From: Lactobacillus sp. MRS-253-APC-2B
Lineage (GTDB): Bacteria > Bacillota > Bacilli > Lactobacillales > Lactobacillaceae
NCBI RefSeq assembly: GCF_012843675.1
Contig: NZ_JABAFO010000008.1
Location: forward strand, 1 to 64,000
DNA length: 64,000 bases
Reading direction: 5' to 3'
A program made the position numbers and the translations under genes. Under the pieces are notes generated by a model. It was not told the DNA's origin. It saw nothing but the letters and a program-made list of their open reading frames with translations, and searched no databases. Below are positions 34,676-44,033 of the stretch, in pieces; positions within the stretch are counted from its first letter, which is position 1, and every line of letters begins with the position of its first letter.

Positions 34676-36094
34676 ATGGGTTTAGCAAAAGTTAAGTATA
34701 AGGGCTTTATTGCCCCATTAATTATCGGGCTGCTGATCTGGTTCACGGCTCCAGTCCGACCAGCCGGCGTATCAGTTGCCGCTTGGCATATGATGGCGAT
34801 CTTTATTGCAACGATTGCTGCCTGTATTACGCAGCCGCTGCCAATTGCCGCGGTTACGCTGATTGGCTTTACGGTAGTAGTCATGACGAAACTGGTGCCA
34901 ATGGATGATGCTTTGATGGCCTTCAGCAACTCTTCTTCTTGGCTGATTGCCATGGCCTTTATGTTGGCACGTGGGATCATCAAGACTGGTCTGGGTCACC
35001 GAATTGCCTTATATCTGATCAAGGCCTTTGGTAAAAAGACGCTTGGTCTGGCCTATGCCGTTGGAGGAATCGATCTGATCACGGCGCCAGCTACGCCTTC
35101 CAACACGGCTCGTGCCGGTGGGATCGTGTACCCACTGGTTGAATCACTGGCCAAGACGTTTGGTTCTGAGCCAAATGACGATTCACGTAAAAAAATCGGG
35201 GCCTTTCTGACGTTCTCTGAATTTAACAGCAACATCATCACTTCGGCTATGTTTATGACGGCTTTGGCACCTAACCTGGTTATCGTTGCCCTGGCTAAGA
35301 CGATGAAGATTCACATTACCTGGCTGGGCTGGTTTACGGCCAGCGTTGTCCCTTGTTTGCTGCTGTTTATCTTGGTGCCATATGTCATCTACAAGATGTA
35401 TCCACCTGAGATCAAGGAAACGCCTAATGCCCGTGAATGGGCTGACAAGAGCCTGCGCGAAATGGGACCAATGAAGGTTTCTGAAAAGGTTATGGCTGGT
35501 GTTTTCATCTTAACGATTATTTTGTGGATGATGTCCAATGTCCTTGGCATTGAAGCTTCATTCGTTGCCTTTTTGGCAATCTGCTTGTTGCTGATCTTTG
35601 GGGTTTTGACTACTAAGGATCTGTTGAGTGAAACGGGTGCTTGGAACGTATTGATCTGGCTTTCAATTCTGGTCTTCATGGCCGGCGAGCTTTCTGAAAT
35701 GGGCCTGATCAAGTGGCTGTCAAAATCGATCGCCAGTGGTCTGCATGGTATGAACTGGGTTGCAGTGTTGGCAATTCTGATGGTTATCTACTTCTATGCT
35801 CACTACCTGTTTGCCAGTGCCACGGCGCACGTTACGGCTCTTTACGCGCCATTTGTCGGCGTTGCGATTTCTGCCGGTGCTCCAGTTATGCTGGCGGCAA
35901 TGTCACTGGCATTCTGTTCGGCAATCATGGCTTCGACTACTCACTATGCCAACGGTCCTGCTTCCATTTTGGCAAGTTCCGGCTATGTCAAGCAGGGTGA
36001 ATGGTGGCGGATGAGCTTTGTCTTGGGACTGCTTTACTTGGTAGTCTTCTTGACGGTGGCACCGCTTTGGATGAAAGTTATCGGCATGTGGTAG
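34676..36094 (+). CDS. DASS-family dicarboxylate/citrate carrier
   Basis: A 472-residue membrane protein of the divalent anion:Na+ symporter family with 11-13 hydrophobic segments. Family landmarks are ITAPATPSNTARAGGIVYPL (the SNT substrate/sodium motif), a second hairpin in the C-terminal half with STTHYANGPASILASSGYV, and FSEFNSNIITSAMF. Members include the E. coli CitT citrate/succinate and TtdT tartrate/succinate antiporters. Co-transcription with mdh and proximity to fumarate reductase and citrate lyase suggest citrate or malate uptake in exchange for succinate. Specificity is inferred. Confidence 0.9.
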   Translation: MGLAKVKYKGFIAPLIIGLLIWFTAPVRPAGVSVAAWHMMAIFIATIAACITQPLPIAAVTLIGFTVVVMTKLVPMDDALMAFSNSSSWLIAMAFMLARGIIKTGLGHRIALYLIKAFGKKTLGLAYAVGGIDLITAPATPSNTARAGGIVYPLVESLAKTFGSEPNDDSRKKIGAFLTFSEFNSNIITSAMFMTALAPNLVIVALAKTMKIHITWLGWFTASVVPCLLLFILVPYVIYKMYPPEIKETPNAREWADKSLREMGPMKVSEKVMAGVFILTIILWMMSNVLGIEASFVAFLAICLLLIFGVLTTKDLLSETGAWNVLIWLSILVFMAGELSEMGLIKWLSKSIASGLHGMNWVAVLAILMVIYFYAHYLFASATAHVTALYAPFVGVAISAGAPVMLAAMSLAFCSAIMASTTHYANGPASILASSGYVKQGEWWRMSFVLGLLYLVVFLTVAPLWMKVIGMW

Positions 36095-36100
36095 ACATGC

Positions 36101-36132
36101 AAAAAAGCGATCCGGTCTGGGTCGCTTTTTTT
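36101..36132 (+). terminator. Terminator after the DASS carrier
   Basis: AAAAAAGCGATCC pairs with GGGTCGCTTTTTT around a short loop, immediately before the hydrolase gene. Confidence 0.88.
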
Positions 36133-36150
36133 ACATCGAAAGGAAAGATT

Positions 36151-36939
36151 ATGAAATTTATTACATCAGATCACGTACGTCTGGATTATGAGGATGAGGG
36201 TTCAGGCTATCCAATTCTGCTGGTTAGCGGCTTGGGCATGTGTAAGGAAATCTGGCGGCCCACCAAGGCATTTTTATTGCAAAACGGCTATCGAGTCATT
36301 ACGTTTGACGCCCGTAATCAAGGGGCTTCTGAGCATACTTTTAAAGGCGCAAGGATTTCGCGGCATGCGATTGATGTTTACGAATTGTTGAAGAGCTTGT
36401 CGATAGAGCATTGTTTGGCAGTAGGACATTCAATGGGCGCTTCAACAATGTTTGGCTACGTCTCGTTATTTGGGCGCGGTCAGTTGGATGGACTGGTAGA
36501 CATTGATCAAAGCCCTAAGATGATTAATGATGAGACATGGCATTATGGTTTTAAAGATTTATCATGGGACGAATTTCCAGCAGCGCTGAAAATGCCGCTG
36601 GGCCGCGCTACGGCAGTTGAAATTGATGAAGCCACGGTAGCAGCTGTTCGGCAGGCTAATGCACAGCATCCTTATGATGAGAGTGCCAACTTAAATTTTG
36701 CCATTGATCATGCTTTTCAAGACTGGCGTGACATCGTTGCTTTAATGCCAGTGCCGTTTTTGGCGGTTGCCGGTGAAAAGTCGCCTTACTTTAATCCTGA
36801 TTTTCTGCAAGCAATCCAAATCTTAAATGAAAAAGCTCAGACACAGGTTGTTGCTAATGCTGGACATGCCGTGATGGCCGAGCAGCCAGTCGAGTTCAAT
36901 GCTGTTTTGGGTGACTTTGTCAAAAAGATCGCACCATAA
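36151..36939 (+). CDS. Alpha/beta hydrolase
   Basis: A 262-residue alpha/beta-fold hydrolase. The nucleophile elbow is GHSMGAS, the oxyanion strand is LLVSGLGMCKEIW, and the C-terminal catalytic His is in ANAGHAVMAEQP. The FDARNQGASEH block is typical of the epoxide-hydrolase/esterase-like group. The reading frame continues upstream into the carrier gene, but AAAGGAAAG and ATG 36151 after the terminator mark the true start. Substrate unknown; no evidence links it to citrate metabolism beyond position. Confidence 0.87.
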   Translation: MKFITSDHVRLDYEDEGSGYPILLVSGLGMCKEIWRPTKAFLLQNGYRVITFDARNQGASEHTFKGARISRHAIDVYELLKSLSIEHCLAVGHSMGASTMFGYVSLFGRGQLDGLVDIDQSPKMINDETWHYGFKDLSWDEFPAALKMPLGRATAVEIDEATVAAVRQANAQHPYDESANLNFAIDHAFQDWRDIVALMPVPFLAVAGEKSPYFNPDFLQAIQILNEKAQTQVVANAGHAVMAEQPVEFNAVLGDFVKKIAP

Positions 36940-36968
36940 TAAAAACGTCGCCTAGCTTTTAGACGACG
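36940..36968 (-). terminator. Terminator after citI
   Basis: On the minus strand CGTCGTCTAAAAGCTAGGCGACG forms a hairpin followed by TTTTTATT. It lies between convergent hydrolase and citI genes. Confidence 0.75.
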
Positions 36969-36975
36969 CATTGAG

Positions 36976-37926
36976 TCAATTATTGTCCAATTCAAGCAAA
37001 ACGCGGTTGGCAACGGCTTCGTTGGTAATGATATCGGTTAACAGATTGCCGCGTAAGGCTCCCAGCATGGCGCGCGCCTTGAACTTGCTCTTAACGACGC
37101 CGATACGGCAAGGTACCTCCAAAAGAGCGGCAACTGAGGCACCAAAAAGCTTGTCACTCTTTGGCGTTAAAATCTGACCATCGATACTGTAGGGGCGACC
37201 ATACAGCATACCAACGATTTCTTGACGATCAACGTTTTCAAAGATCTCGTTGAGGCTTTGGTGCCAGATGCGAATACTGTTGACCGAATCAATCGTGCCA
37301 ATTCCGGTAAAGAGCATATCCATTTTGCCGCACTGTTCAAAAACATTGGCGATCGCCGGCTCGTTTTTCAACTGTTCTCTAACGGTGTCGTTGAGAATGT
37401 AAAGCGGCGCTGGAATTGTCAGATAGCTGGACCCGTATTTGGCAGCTGCCTGCTGAACTAGTGGCGTGGCCCCAATGGCGGAGCTGTATTTTAGATTGTC
37501 GCCCATAAACTGGGTAAAGACCAGGTCATCACGCACCTCGGTTTGGAAGCGATTGATGATGTTCATCAAAGTGCCGCCCCAGCTGACGCCGACGATTTCG
37601 CTGTTTTTGATATGGCGCTGAACCTCAGCGGCCGCAAAATCGATGATGTTTTCGATGTCAGCATTGGTCGTAGCAGCATCCTTGATGATCATGGTATTGG
37701 TATGCGGAAAAAGTTCGGCAAAGCGCGTCTCTAATTCCGTATTGCGATCAATGGGGGAATTGATGGTGATCCTAACGATACCGGCCGCGCGCGCTTCATT
37801 TAGAGCCTTGGTAATCAAATAGCGGCTCAGCTGATATTTTTCTGACAGTTGAGTAATGGTTAATTGCCCAAGATAAAAGTCGCGGGCAATATCAGCCAAC
37901 TGTCCCTGCTGTGTAATGTCATTCAT
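36976..37926 (-). CDS. citI: CitI-like transcriptional regulator (SorC family)
   Basis: A 316-residue SorC/DeoR-type regulator. An N-terminal helix-turn-helix (LTITQLSEKYQLSRYLITKALNEAR) is joined to a sugar-phosphate-isomerase-like effector domain with VGVSWGGTLMN, FMGDNLKYSSA and MLFTGIGTID. It is divergent from citM-citCDEF across a 179-bp AT-rich gap. CitI of Weissella is a citrate-responsive activator with this same gene arrangement. The position is therefore strong evidence for the name, although the effector is inferred. Confidence 0.88.
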   Translation of the reverse strand: MNDITQQGQLADIARDFYLGQLTITQLSEKYQLSRYLITKALNEARAAGIVRITINSPIDRNTELETRFAELFPHTNTMIIKDAATTNADIENIIDFAAAEVQRHIKNSEIVGVSWGGTLMNIINRFQTEVRDDLVFTQFMGDNLKYSSAIGATPLVQQAAAKYGSSYLTIPAPLYILNDTVREQLKNEPAIANVFEQCGKMDMLFTGIGTIDSVNSIRIWHQSLNEIFENVDRQEIVGMLYGRPYSIDGQILTPKSDKLFGASVAALLEVPCRIGVVKSKFKARAMLGALRGNLLTDIITNEAVANRVLLELDNN

Positions 37927-37972
37927 GCAAATGATCCTTCTTTCCTAAAAACGATTCTGAATCTCTTTTAAT

Positions 37973-38042
37973 AATATCAAACTTTTTTAATTTTGAAAAA
38001 ATATTATAACTATTTGAAAAAGTTAAAAAGAGCGTGTAAAAT
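37973..38042 (+). promoter_or_regulatory. citM promoter and AT-rich CitI target region
   Basis: TTGAAA (38014-38019) and TAAAAT (38037-38042) are spaced by 17 bp. Upstream is a very AT-rich stretch with repeated TTTGAAAAA units, the kind of sequence bound by CitI between citI and citM in relatives. Confidence 0.7.
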
Positions 38043-38105
38043 AACTGATGAGAGATTTGAAATTTAGATGAGTTTGAGAATTTGATAACTTGAAGGGATG
38101 ATTAG

Positions 38106-39269
38106 ATGACTTCAGAAGAAGATGCTATTCTTCGCCTGCATCAAGCCCATACTGGGATGCTGAACATTAAGTCAGAGTTTGACATTGAGGATCGCGCTGA
38201 TCTACAAAAGGCTTATACGCCCGGAGTTGCGGTCTTATCGAGAATGATTGCTGAAAATCCGGAACTTAAAGACAAGCTTACGGTCAGCGGTAAATTGATT
38301 GCCCTGATTACTGATGGGACTGCCGTACTGGGACTTGGCAACGTCGGCCCAGCTGCCGGTTTGCCAGTAATTGAAGGGAAGGCCTTATTATATAAGGATC
38401 TGGCTAACATCAATGCAATTCCATTGGCAGTTGATCAAGTCAGCCCGCAAGAAATCATCAAGACGATCAAAAACATCTCACTATCGTTTGCCGGCATTCA
38501 CCTAGAAGACATTGCCGCGCCACGCTGTTTTGAAATTGAGAATGCTTTGAGTGAAGAGTTGGACATTCCAGTTTATCATGATGATCAAGAAGGCAGTGCG
38601 ATTGTGGTCTTAGCCGGTTTGATCAATGCTGCCAAGGTCGTTGGCAAACAGCTGACCGATCTGCGGATCGTGATCAATGGCGTGGGGGCCTCTGGTCTGG
38701 CTACCGCACGGCTGCTATATGCGGCCGGAATCAAGCATCTGACATTGGTTGACGTGCATGGGGTCATTACGTCAGAAGACTACCGGGCCAATGACTATCA
38801 GCGTTTGTTCGCCGCTAAGCTGGGCACGCCAAAGAGCATGGAGAATCAAAATATTCATGATGCCATTAAGGGACAGGATGCTTTTATCGGACTTTCAACC
38901 GGTAATGTGATCAACCGTCATGACGTCAAGCAGATGAATGAACGGCCGATTATCTTTGCCCTGGCCAATCCGCACCAAGAAATTGCGCCTGAAAAAGCCA
39001 AAGAGGCTGGTGCAGCAGTAATTGCTACCGGGTCCAGTCAATATCCTAATCAGGTCAACAACATCCTGGCCTTTCCAGGACTGTTCAAAGGCCTGCTTAC
39101 CAGTGGTCTAAAAAAGGTTGATATGGATCTGCAAAAAGCAGTGGCACAGGCATTAGCTAGCGTTGTTGAAAAGCCAAGTGCTGAAAACATCGTCCCAAGC
39201 GTGTTTGATGAGCGCGTTGTTCCAACCGTTGCCAAAGCAGTTGAGGACTACGCTAAAAAGCAAAAATAA
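38106..39269 (+). CDS. citM: CitM-type malic enzyme / oxaloacetate decarboxylase
   Basis: A 387-residue short malic-enzyme-family protein. The catalytic Tyr block is LQKAYTPGVAVLS, followed by GLGNVGPAAGLPVIEGKALL, the metal-binding VYHDDQEGSAIVVLAGLINA, and the Rossmann motif VINGVGASGLATARLL. In Lactococcus the homologous CitM decarboxylates oxaloacetate to pyruvate in citrate breakdown. Its position as first gene before citCDEF supports the same role. It is far shorter than malolactic enzyme, which excludes that call. GGGATGA precedes the ATG; citC follows after 14 bp. Confidence 0.93.
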   Translation: MTSEEDAILRLHQAHTGMLNIKSEFDIEDRADLQKAYTPGVAVLSRMIAENPELKDKLTVSGKLIALITDGTAVLGLGNVGPAAGLPVIEGKALLYKDLANINAIPLAVDQVSPQEIIKTIKNISLSFAGIHLEDIAAPRCFEIENALSEELDIPVYHDDQEGSAIVVLAGLINAAKVVGKQLTDLRIVINGVGASGLATARLLYAAGIKHLTLVDVHGVITSEDYRANDYQRLFAAKLGTPKSMENQNIHDAIKGQDAFIGLSTGNVINRHDVKQMNERPIIFALANPHQEIAPEKAKEAGAAVIATGSSQYPNQVNNILAFPGLFKGLLTSGLKKVDMDLQKAVAQALASVVEKPSAENIVPSVFDERVVPTVAKAVEDYAKKQK

Positions 39270-39283
39270 AAAGGAGTCGTTCC

Positions 39284-40345
39284 ATGGAAAATCAAATTGT
39301 TGACCTGCATCTGAGTGATCGCGCCACGCGGCAGAAATGGCAGCAGTTTTTGGAGTCGTTAGGAATTCACAACTTTTCGGATGCTGAGGTCGACAAGATT
39401 GATTTTACTCTGGGACTGCTTGATGAACAAGGCCAGTTGGTTGGTACGGGTTCAGCGGCCGGCAATGTCTTGAAATACATTGGCGTCTGCAACAAAGAAG
39501 CCGTACCGGGAGCCAGATTCAATGCGATTGTCAGTGCTTTGACGAATCGACTCTTTCAGGAACATCGCTTTCATCTGTTCGTCTTTACCAAGGCCAAGTA
39601 CTCGGCAAGCTTTCAGCACCTTGGATTTAAAGAGCTTGCCCATTCAGACGTGGCCGCTTTTCTAGAAACCGGTGACCCTAACGTTGATGACTATTTAGCA
39701 GCTGTTCCAAGAGTGGCTGGGCAGGAGGCTAAAAAAGTGGCCGGTATTGTAATGAATGCCAACCCCTTTACCAATGGTCATCGCTATTTGGTCGAGCAGG
39801 CCGCCAAAGAAAACGACCTGGTTTATGTCTTTGTAGTCAATACGGATCTGTCGCTGTTTAAGACCAGTGAACGCTTCGAACTGGTAAAAGCGGGTACGGC
39901 TGACCTAAAGAACGTCATTGTCGTTGATGGTGGCGATTATATGGTCAGTTATGCTACTTTCCCAGCCTACTTTTTGGAATCAGCCGACCAGACGATTCGC
40001 TACCAGACAACCTTAGATGCCCGCGTCTTTCGCGACACGATCGCACCGGCACTCAATATAAAGACGCGTTATGTTGGCAGTGAGCCGTTATCACGAACGA
40101 CTGGAATCTATAATCAAGTTTTGCAACAGGAACTGCCGCCTAAAGTTGCGTTAAAGATCATCGAGCGCAAGACGGCAACTAATGGAAATTATATTACCGC
40201 GACTGAGGTACGCAAATGCATCAAGGATGACAATCTCGATGCTATCATGGGGCTCGTCCCAGCAACGACGCAGAAGTTCGTTGAAGACCATGTTGCGATA
40301 CTTCAAGAGCGGATCAAGGAAGGAATGAACATCAATGGAAATTAA
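39284..40345 (+). CDS. citC: [Citrate (pro-3S)-lyase] ligase
   Basis: A 353-residue enzyme that acetylates the prosthetic group of citrate lyase with acetate and ATP. An N-terminal GNAT-like domain (about 1-130) precedes a nucleotidyltransferase domain with the NPFTNGHRYLVEQA signature and later SEPLSRTTGIYNQ and ATEVRKCI. AAAGGAG sets the start. Its last 11 bp overlap citD, so translation is coupled through the operon. Confidence 0.96.
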   Translation: MENQIVDLHLSDRATRQKWQQFLESLGIHNFSDAEVDKIDFTLGLLDEQGQLVGTGSAAGNVLKYIGVCNKEAVPGARFNAIVSALTNRLFQEHRFHLFVFTKAKYSASFQHLGFKELAHSDVAAFLETGDPNVDDYLAAVPRVAGQEAKKVAGIVMNANPFTNGHRYLVEQAAKENDLVYVFVVNTDLSLFKTSERFELVKAGTADLKNVIVVDGGDYMVSYATFPAYFLESADQTIRYQTTLDARVFRDTIAPALNIKTRYVGSEPLSRTTGIYNQVLQQELPPKVALKIIERKTATNGNYITATEVRKCIKDDNLDAIMGLVPATTQKFVEDHVAILQERIKEGMNINGN

Positions 40346-40628
40346 GGAAACCGCAGTAGCTGGTACCTTGGAATCATCTGATATTCAAATCATGCTGTCC
40401 AAGGGTACGGATGGCATTGCGATTGATTTGGAATCAGACGTTGCCAAGCAGTTTGGCAATCAAATCAAGAAGGTCATCACTGAAACGCTGACGGCAATGG
40501 GAATTCAAAACGCTAAGGTTAAGGCCGTTGACAAGGGTGCCTTGGACTGTGTAATCAAGGCCCGCACGATTGCCGCTGCGCAACGTGCTGCCAAGACGAC
40601 TGATGAACCTGCATGGGAGGTATTGTAA
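40335..40628 (+). CDS. citD: Citrate lyase acyl carrier protein (gamma subunit)
   Basis: A 97-residue acyl carrier protein that bears the phosphoribosyl-dephospho-CoA arm of citrate lyase. Ser14 in AGTLESSDIQIM is the conserved attachment site. The rest follows the family (LESDVAKQFGNQI, DKGALDCVIKAR). It overlaps citC by 11 bp and ends 2 bp before citE. Confidence 0.96.
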   Translation: MEIKETAVAGTLESSDIQIMLSKGTDGIAIDLESDVAKQFGNQIKKVITETLTAMGIQNAKVKAVDKGALDCVIKARTIAAAQRAAKTTDEPAWEVL

Positions 40629-40630
40629 GC

Positions 40631-41545
40631 ATGGCTGAAATTAAAGAACGCTTGCGCCGGACGATGATGTTCGTACCTGGCAACAACCCAGCAATGGTTA
40701 AGGATGCTGGTATCTATGGTGCCGACTCCATCATGTTCGACTTGGAAGATGCCGTTTCAATGGCTGAAAAAGATGCTGCTCGTGACCTGGTTTACGAAGC
40801 ACTGCAAACGCAGGACTATGGCGACGCGGAACTGGTTGTCCGGGTCAACGGCCAAGACACGCCATACTACGCTAATGACGTTCGGGCCATGGTTAAGGCT
40901 GGCATTGACGTTGTGCGGCTGCCAAAAGCTGAAGACGCTGAAATGGTTAAGAAGCTGGATGCCGACATCACGGCTGCTGAAAAGGAATTTGGCCGAGAAG
41001 AAGGTTCAACGATGCTGATGGCTGCTATCGAAAGCGCCAAGGGTGTCATCAACGCCTACCAAATCGCTTCTGCATCTGACCGGATGATGGGGATTGCTCT
41101 GTCTGCCGAAGATTACACGACTGACATGAAGACGCACCGCTACCCAGATGGTGCCGAACTTGAATTTGCCCGCAACATGGTTCTGCATGCTGCCCGGGCT
41201 GCTGGTGTAGCTGCCTTTGACACGGTCTTCACCAACATGAACGACACGGAAGGCTTCTACCGTGAAACTGAATACATTCACCAGCTTGGCTTTGACGGCA
41301 AGTCCCTGGTTAACCCACGTCAAATCCCAATGGTTAACAAGGTTTACGAACCAACCAAGAAGGAAATCGAAAACGCCAAGAACGTTGAAAATGCCATTAA
41401 AGAAGCCAAGCTCAAGGGTTCTGGCGTTATTTCCATGAACGGTCAAATGGTCGACCGTCCAGTTGTGCTGCGTGCTGAACGGGTTATGCGCCTGGCTAAG
41501 GCATCCAACCTGATTGACGAGGAGGGAAACTACATTGAAAAATAA
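40631..41545 (+). CDS. citE: Citrate lyase beta subunit
   Basis: A 304-residue citryl-ACP lyase subunit that releases oxaloacetate. Family blocks are [56 protein letters not shown] and [11 protein letters not shown]. The frame reaches back to 40613, but GGGAGG there serves ATG 40631. It overlaps citF by 11 bp. Codon usage is strongly biased to AAC, AAG and TTC, as in fumC. Confidence 0.97.
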   Translation: MAEIKERLRRTMMFVPGNNPAMVKDAGIYGADSIMFDLEDAVSMAEKDAARDLVYEALQTQDYGDAELVVRVNGQDTPYYANDVRAMVKAGIDVVRLPKAEDAEMVKKLDADITAAEKEFGREEGSTMLMAAIESAKGVINAYQIASASDRMMGIALSAEDYTTDMKTHRYPDGAELEFARNMVLHAARAAGVAAFDTVFTNMNDTEGFYRETEYIHQLGFDGKSLVNPRQIPMVNKVYEPTKKEIENAKNVENAIKEAKLKGSGVISMNGQMVDRPVVLRAERVMRLAKASNLIDEEGNYIEK

Positions 41546-43073
41546 TGTAAATCGCGAACTGCCAGAAGATTTGATGAAGCAGCTCGACTACAAGCCATTT
41601 GAAACTACCGAAATCGGTCATCCCGAAGTTCAACGGGTTGCGCCTAAGGTTACCGTAACGACTGGTGACGACAAGGTTGTTGAATCACTGGAAGACGTTG
41701 TTAAAAAGACCGTTAAAGACGGCATGACGATTTCTTTCCACCACCACTTCCGTAACGGTGACTTTGTGTTCAACCAGGTCATGGACATCATCTTGAAGCT
41801 GGGTATCAAGGATTTGACGCTGGCGCCATCTTCTCTGACTGGCGTTATGAACGACAAGGTAATCGAAGCCATCAAGGCTGGTACGATCACCAACATTACC
41901 AGTTCAGGGATGCGTGGCTCTTTGGGTGACTTTGTTTCTCATGGTGGCTTGAAGAACCCTGTTATCTTCCGTTCTCATGGTAACCGAGCTCGCTCAATCG
42001 AAAATGGCAACATCAAGATCGACGTTGCCTTCCTGGGTGTGCCTAACTCCGATGCCTTGGGTAACGCCAATGGTATGAATGGTGATGCGGTCTTTGGCTC
42101 ACTTGGTTATGCTTTGATGGATGCTCAATATGCTGACAAGGTTGTTTTGCTGACTGACAACATCGTCGACTACCCTAACACGCCAGCTTCAATCAAGCAG
42201 ACGCAAGTCGACTACGTTGTTAAGGTTGACAAGGTTGGTGACCCTGACAAGATCGGTTCTGGTGCTACTCGTTTCACTAAGGACCCTAAGGAATTGAAGA
42301 TTGCCTCAATGGTAAATGACGTTATCGTCAACTCACCATACTTCAAAGATGGCTTCTCTTTCCAGACTGGTTCTGGTGGTGCGGCCCTGGCCGTTACTCG
42401 TTTCCTACGTCAATCCATGATTGATGCTGGCATCACGGCTTCATTCGCACTGGGTGGTATTACCTCACCAACGGTTAAGCTGCTTGAAGAGGGTCTGGTC
42501 AAGAAGGTTATGGACGTTCAAGACTTCGACAAGGGTGCGGCTGCTTCGATGAAGAACAACCAAAACCAACAAGAAATCGATGCTTCTTGGTATGCTGACC
42601 CAGACAACAAGGGTGCCATGGTTGATCAGCTTGATGTGGCCATCCTGTCCGCTTTGGAAATTGACACCAATTTCAATGTCAACGTTATGACTGGTTCTGA
42701 CGGTGTGATCCGTGGTGCCATTGGTGGTCACCAAGATGCCGCTACTTCCAAGCTGACGATCATCTCAGCTCCATTGGTTCGTGGCCGCATCGCTACGGTT
42801 GTACCAGACGTAACCACGGTTGTTACGCCAGGCGAATCCGTTGACGTATTGGTTACCGAATACGGGATTGCCATCAACCCTCGTCGTAAGGATCTGCAGG
42901 AAGCTTTGAGCAACGTTCCGGGTCTGCCGGTCTACGACATTCACGATCTGCAGAAGCTGGCTGAATCCAAGGTTGGTAAGCCTGAACCACTGCAATTTAC
43001 TGATCGGACGGTGGCCCTGGTTGAATACCGTGATGGGACGATCATCGACACGATCAAGCAGGTTAAGGACTAA
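41535..43073 (+). CDS. citF: Citrate lyase alpha subunit
   Basis: A 512-residue citrate:acetyl-ACP transferase subunit, which swaps acetate for citrate on CitD. Blocks include [65 protein letters not shown] and [14 protein letters not shown]. The start is TTG 41535: GAGGAGGG lies 10 bases upstream and no ATG follows nearby. A terminator follows the stop, separating citM-citF from citG. Confidence 0.96.
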   Translation: MKNNVNRELPEDLMKQLDYKPFETTEIGHPEVQRVAPKVTVTTGDDKVVESLEDVVKKTVKDGMTISFHHHFRNGDFVFNQVMDIILKLGIKDLTLAPSSLTGVMNDKVIEAIKAGTITNITSSGMRGSLGDFVSHGGLKNPVIFRSHGNRARSIENGNIKIDVAFLGVPNSDALGNANGMNGDAVFGSLGYALMDAQYADKVVLLTDNIVDYPNTPASIKQTQVDYVVKVDKVGDPDKIGSGATRFTKDPKELKIASMVNDVIVNSPYFKDGFSFQTGSGGAALAVTRFLRQSMIDAGITASFALGGITSPTVKLLEEGLVKKVMDVQDFDKGAAASMKNNQNQQEIDASWYADPDNKGAMVDQLDVAILSALEIDTNFNVNVMTGSDGVIRGAIGGHQDAATSKLTIISAPLVRGRIATVVPDVTTVVTPGESVDVLVTEYGIAINPRRKDLQEALSNVPGLPVYDIHDLQKLAESKVGKPEPLQFTDRTVALVEYRDGTIIDTIKQVKD

Positions 43074-43093
43074 TCTGAACTGATTGAAATTTT

Positions 43094-43130
43094 AAAACCG
43101 CGGCTGCTTTAATCTCAGTCGCGGTTTTTT
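43094..43130 (+). terminator. Terminator between citF and citG
   Basis: AAAACCGCGGCTG pairs with CAGTCGCGGTTTTTT. citG is only 22 bp further, so its expression relies on read-through or a promoter I cannot see. Confidence 0.88.
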
Positions 43131-43151
43131 ATGAAATTGAGGATATGATTT

Positions 43152-44021
43152 ATGGAACAGACAAGCGCTAAGCTGGTTAACGATGCACTGCGAGCAATGA
43201 TTTATGAGGTTTCCGTCAACCCTAAGCCTGGTTTGGTAGACCCGGTGTCTTCTGGACCGCACCCTGATATGGATGTATTCTTATTTATTGACAGTGCTCT
43301 TAGTTTGCATCATTATTTTGAACAAAGCGTTGATTTGGGAATGAGTTTTGCAGCGACCGATCTGACGCTTATGTTTAAAAAGCTGCGAACTTTGGGTATT
43401 GAAGCCGAAAAGACGATGTTTAAGGCAACCAATGGCGTTAATACGCATAAGGGCGCGGTTTTTTCACTTGGTGTCCTGACGTGTGCCGAGGCTTATCGAA
43501 TCAAGCACCCCCAACTGGAGCTAGCCACGATCGTTAAACGGATGCTTAAAGGATTGACGGCCAGTGATTACGATATTGAAAAGCTGCATGCCAAGCCGGT
43601 TGAACAGTTGACGGCCGGTGAGAAAGAATTTCTGCGCTATGGCATCAAAGGCATTCGCGGTGAGGCCGAGGCAGGCTATCCAACCGTAATGAAGATTGGC
43701 GTACCGGCATTAGCAAAAAGCGAAGGGACGACGATGCAGCGCTTGTTGGACACGTTTATGCATATCGTTGCGCGGACTGAGGACACCAATCTGATCAAGC
43801 GAGCCGGTCGTCATGACGTTGTTGAAGAGGCTCATCAACAGGCAAAAAGATATTTAGAGCTTGGCGGCACACAGACGCAAGCGGGCCGTGATTACTTGAA
43901 GCAGCTCAATCATGATTATCTGATCAATAATTATAGTCTGGGTGGTTCAGCGGATTTGCTGATATTGACTATTTTTGTTGGCTTGCGCAAGGGAATTCTA
44001 CGACCTGAAGCAGCAATCTGA
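43152..44021 (+). CDS. citG: Triphosphoribosyl-dephospho-CoA synthase
   Basis: A 289-residue enzyme that condenses ATP and dephospho-CoA into the precursor of the citrate lyase prosthetic group. Signatures are EVSVNPKPGLVDPVSSGPH, MDVFLFIDSALSL, ATNGVNTHKGAVFSLG, GIKGIRGEAEAGYP and RTEDTNLIKRAG. It is a stand-alone CitG domain with no fused CitX transferase, and no separate citX is in the window. The LysR gene starts 12 bp after its stop. Confidence 0.95.
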   Translation: MEQTSAKLVNDALRAMIYEVSVNPKPGLVDPVSSGPHPDMDVFLFIDSALSLHHYFEQSVDLGMSFAATDLTLMFKKLRTLGIEAEKTMFKATNGVNTHKGAVFSLGVLTCAEAYRIKHPQLELATIVKRMLKGLTASDYDIEKLHAKPVEQLTAGEKEFLRYGIKGIRGEAEAGYPTVMKIGVPALAKSEGTTMQRLLDTFMHIVARTEDTNLIKRAGRHDVVEEAHQQAKRYLELGGTQTQAGRDYLKQLNHDYLINNYSLGGSADLLILTIFVGLRKGILRPEAAI

Positions 44022-44033
44022 GGAGATGATTTG

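Noticed and set aside
38106-39269. Malolactic enzyme
   Set aside because: The protein is 387 residues, far shorter than malolactic enzyme, and heads a citrate lyase operon, which fits CitM.
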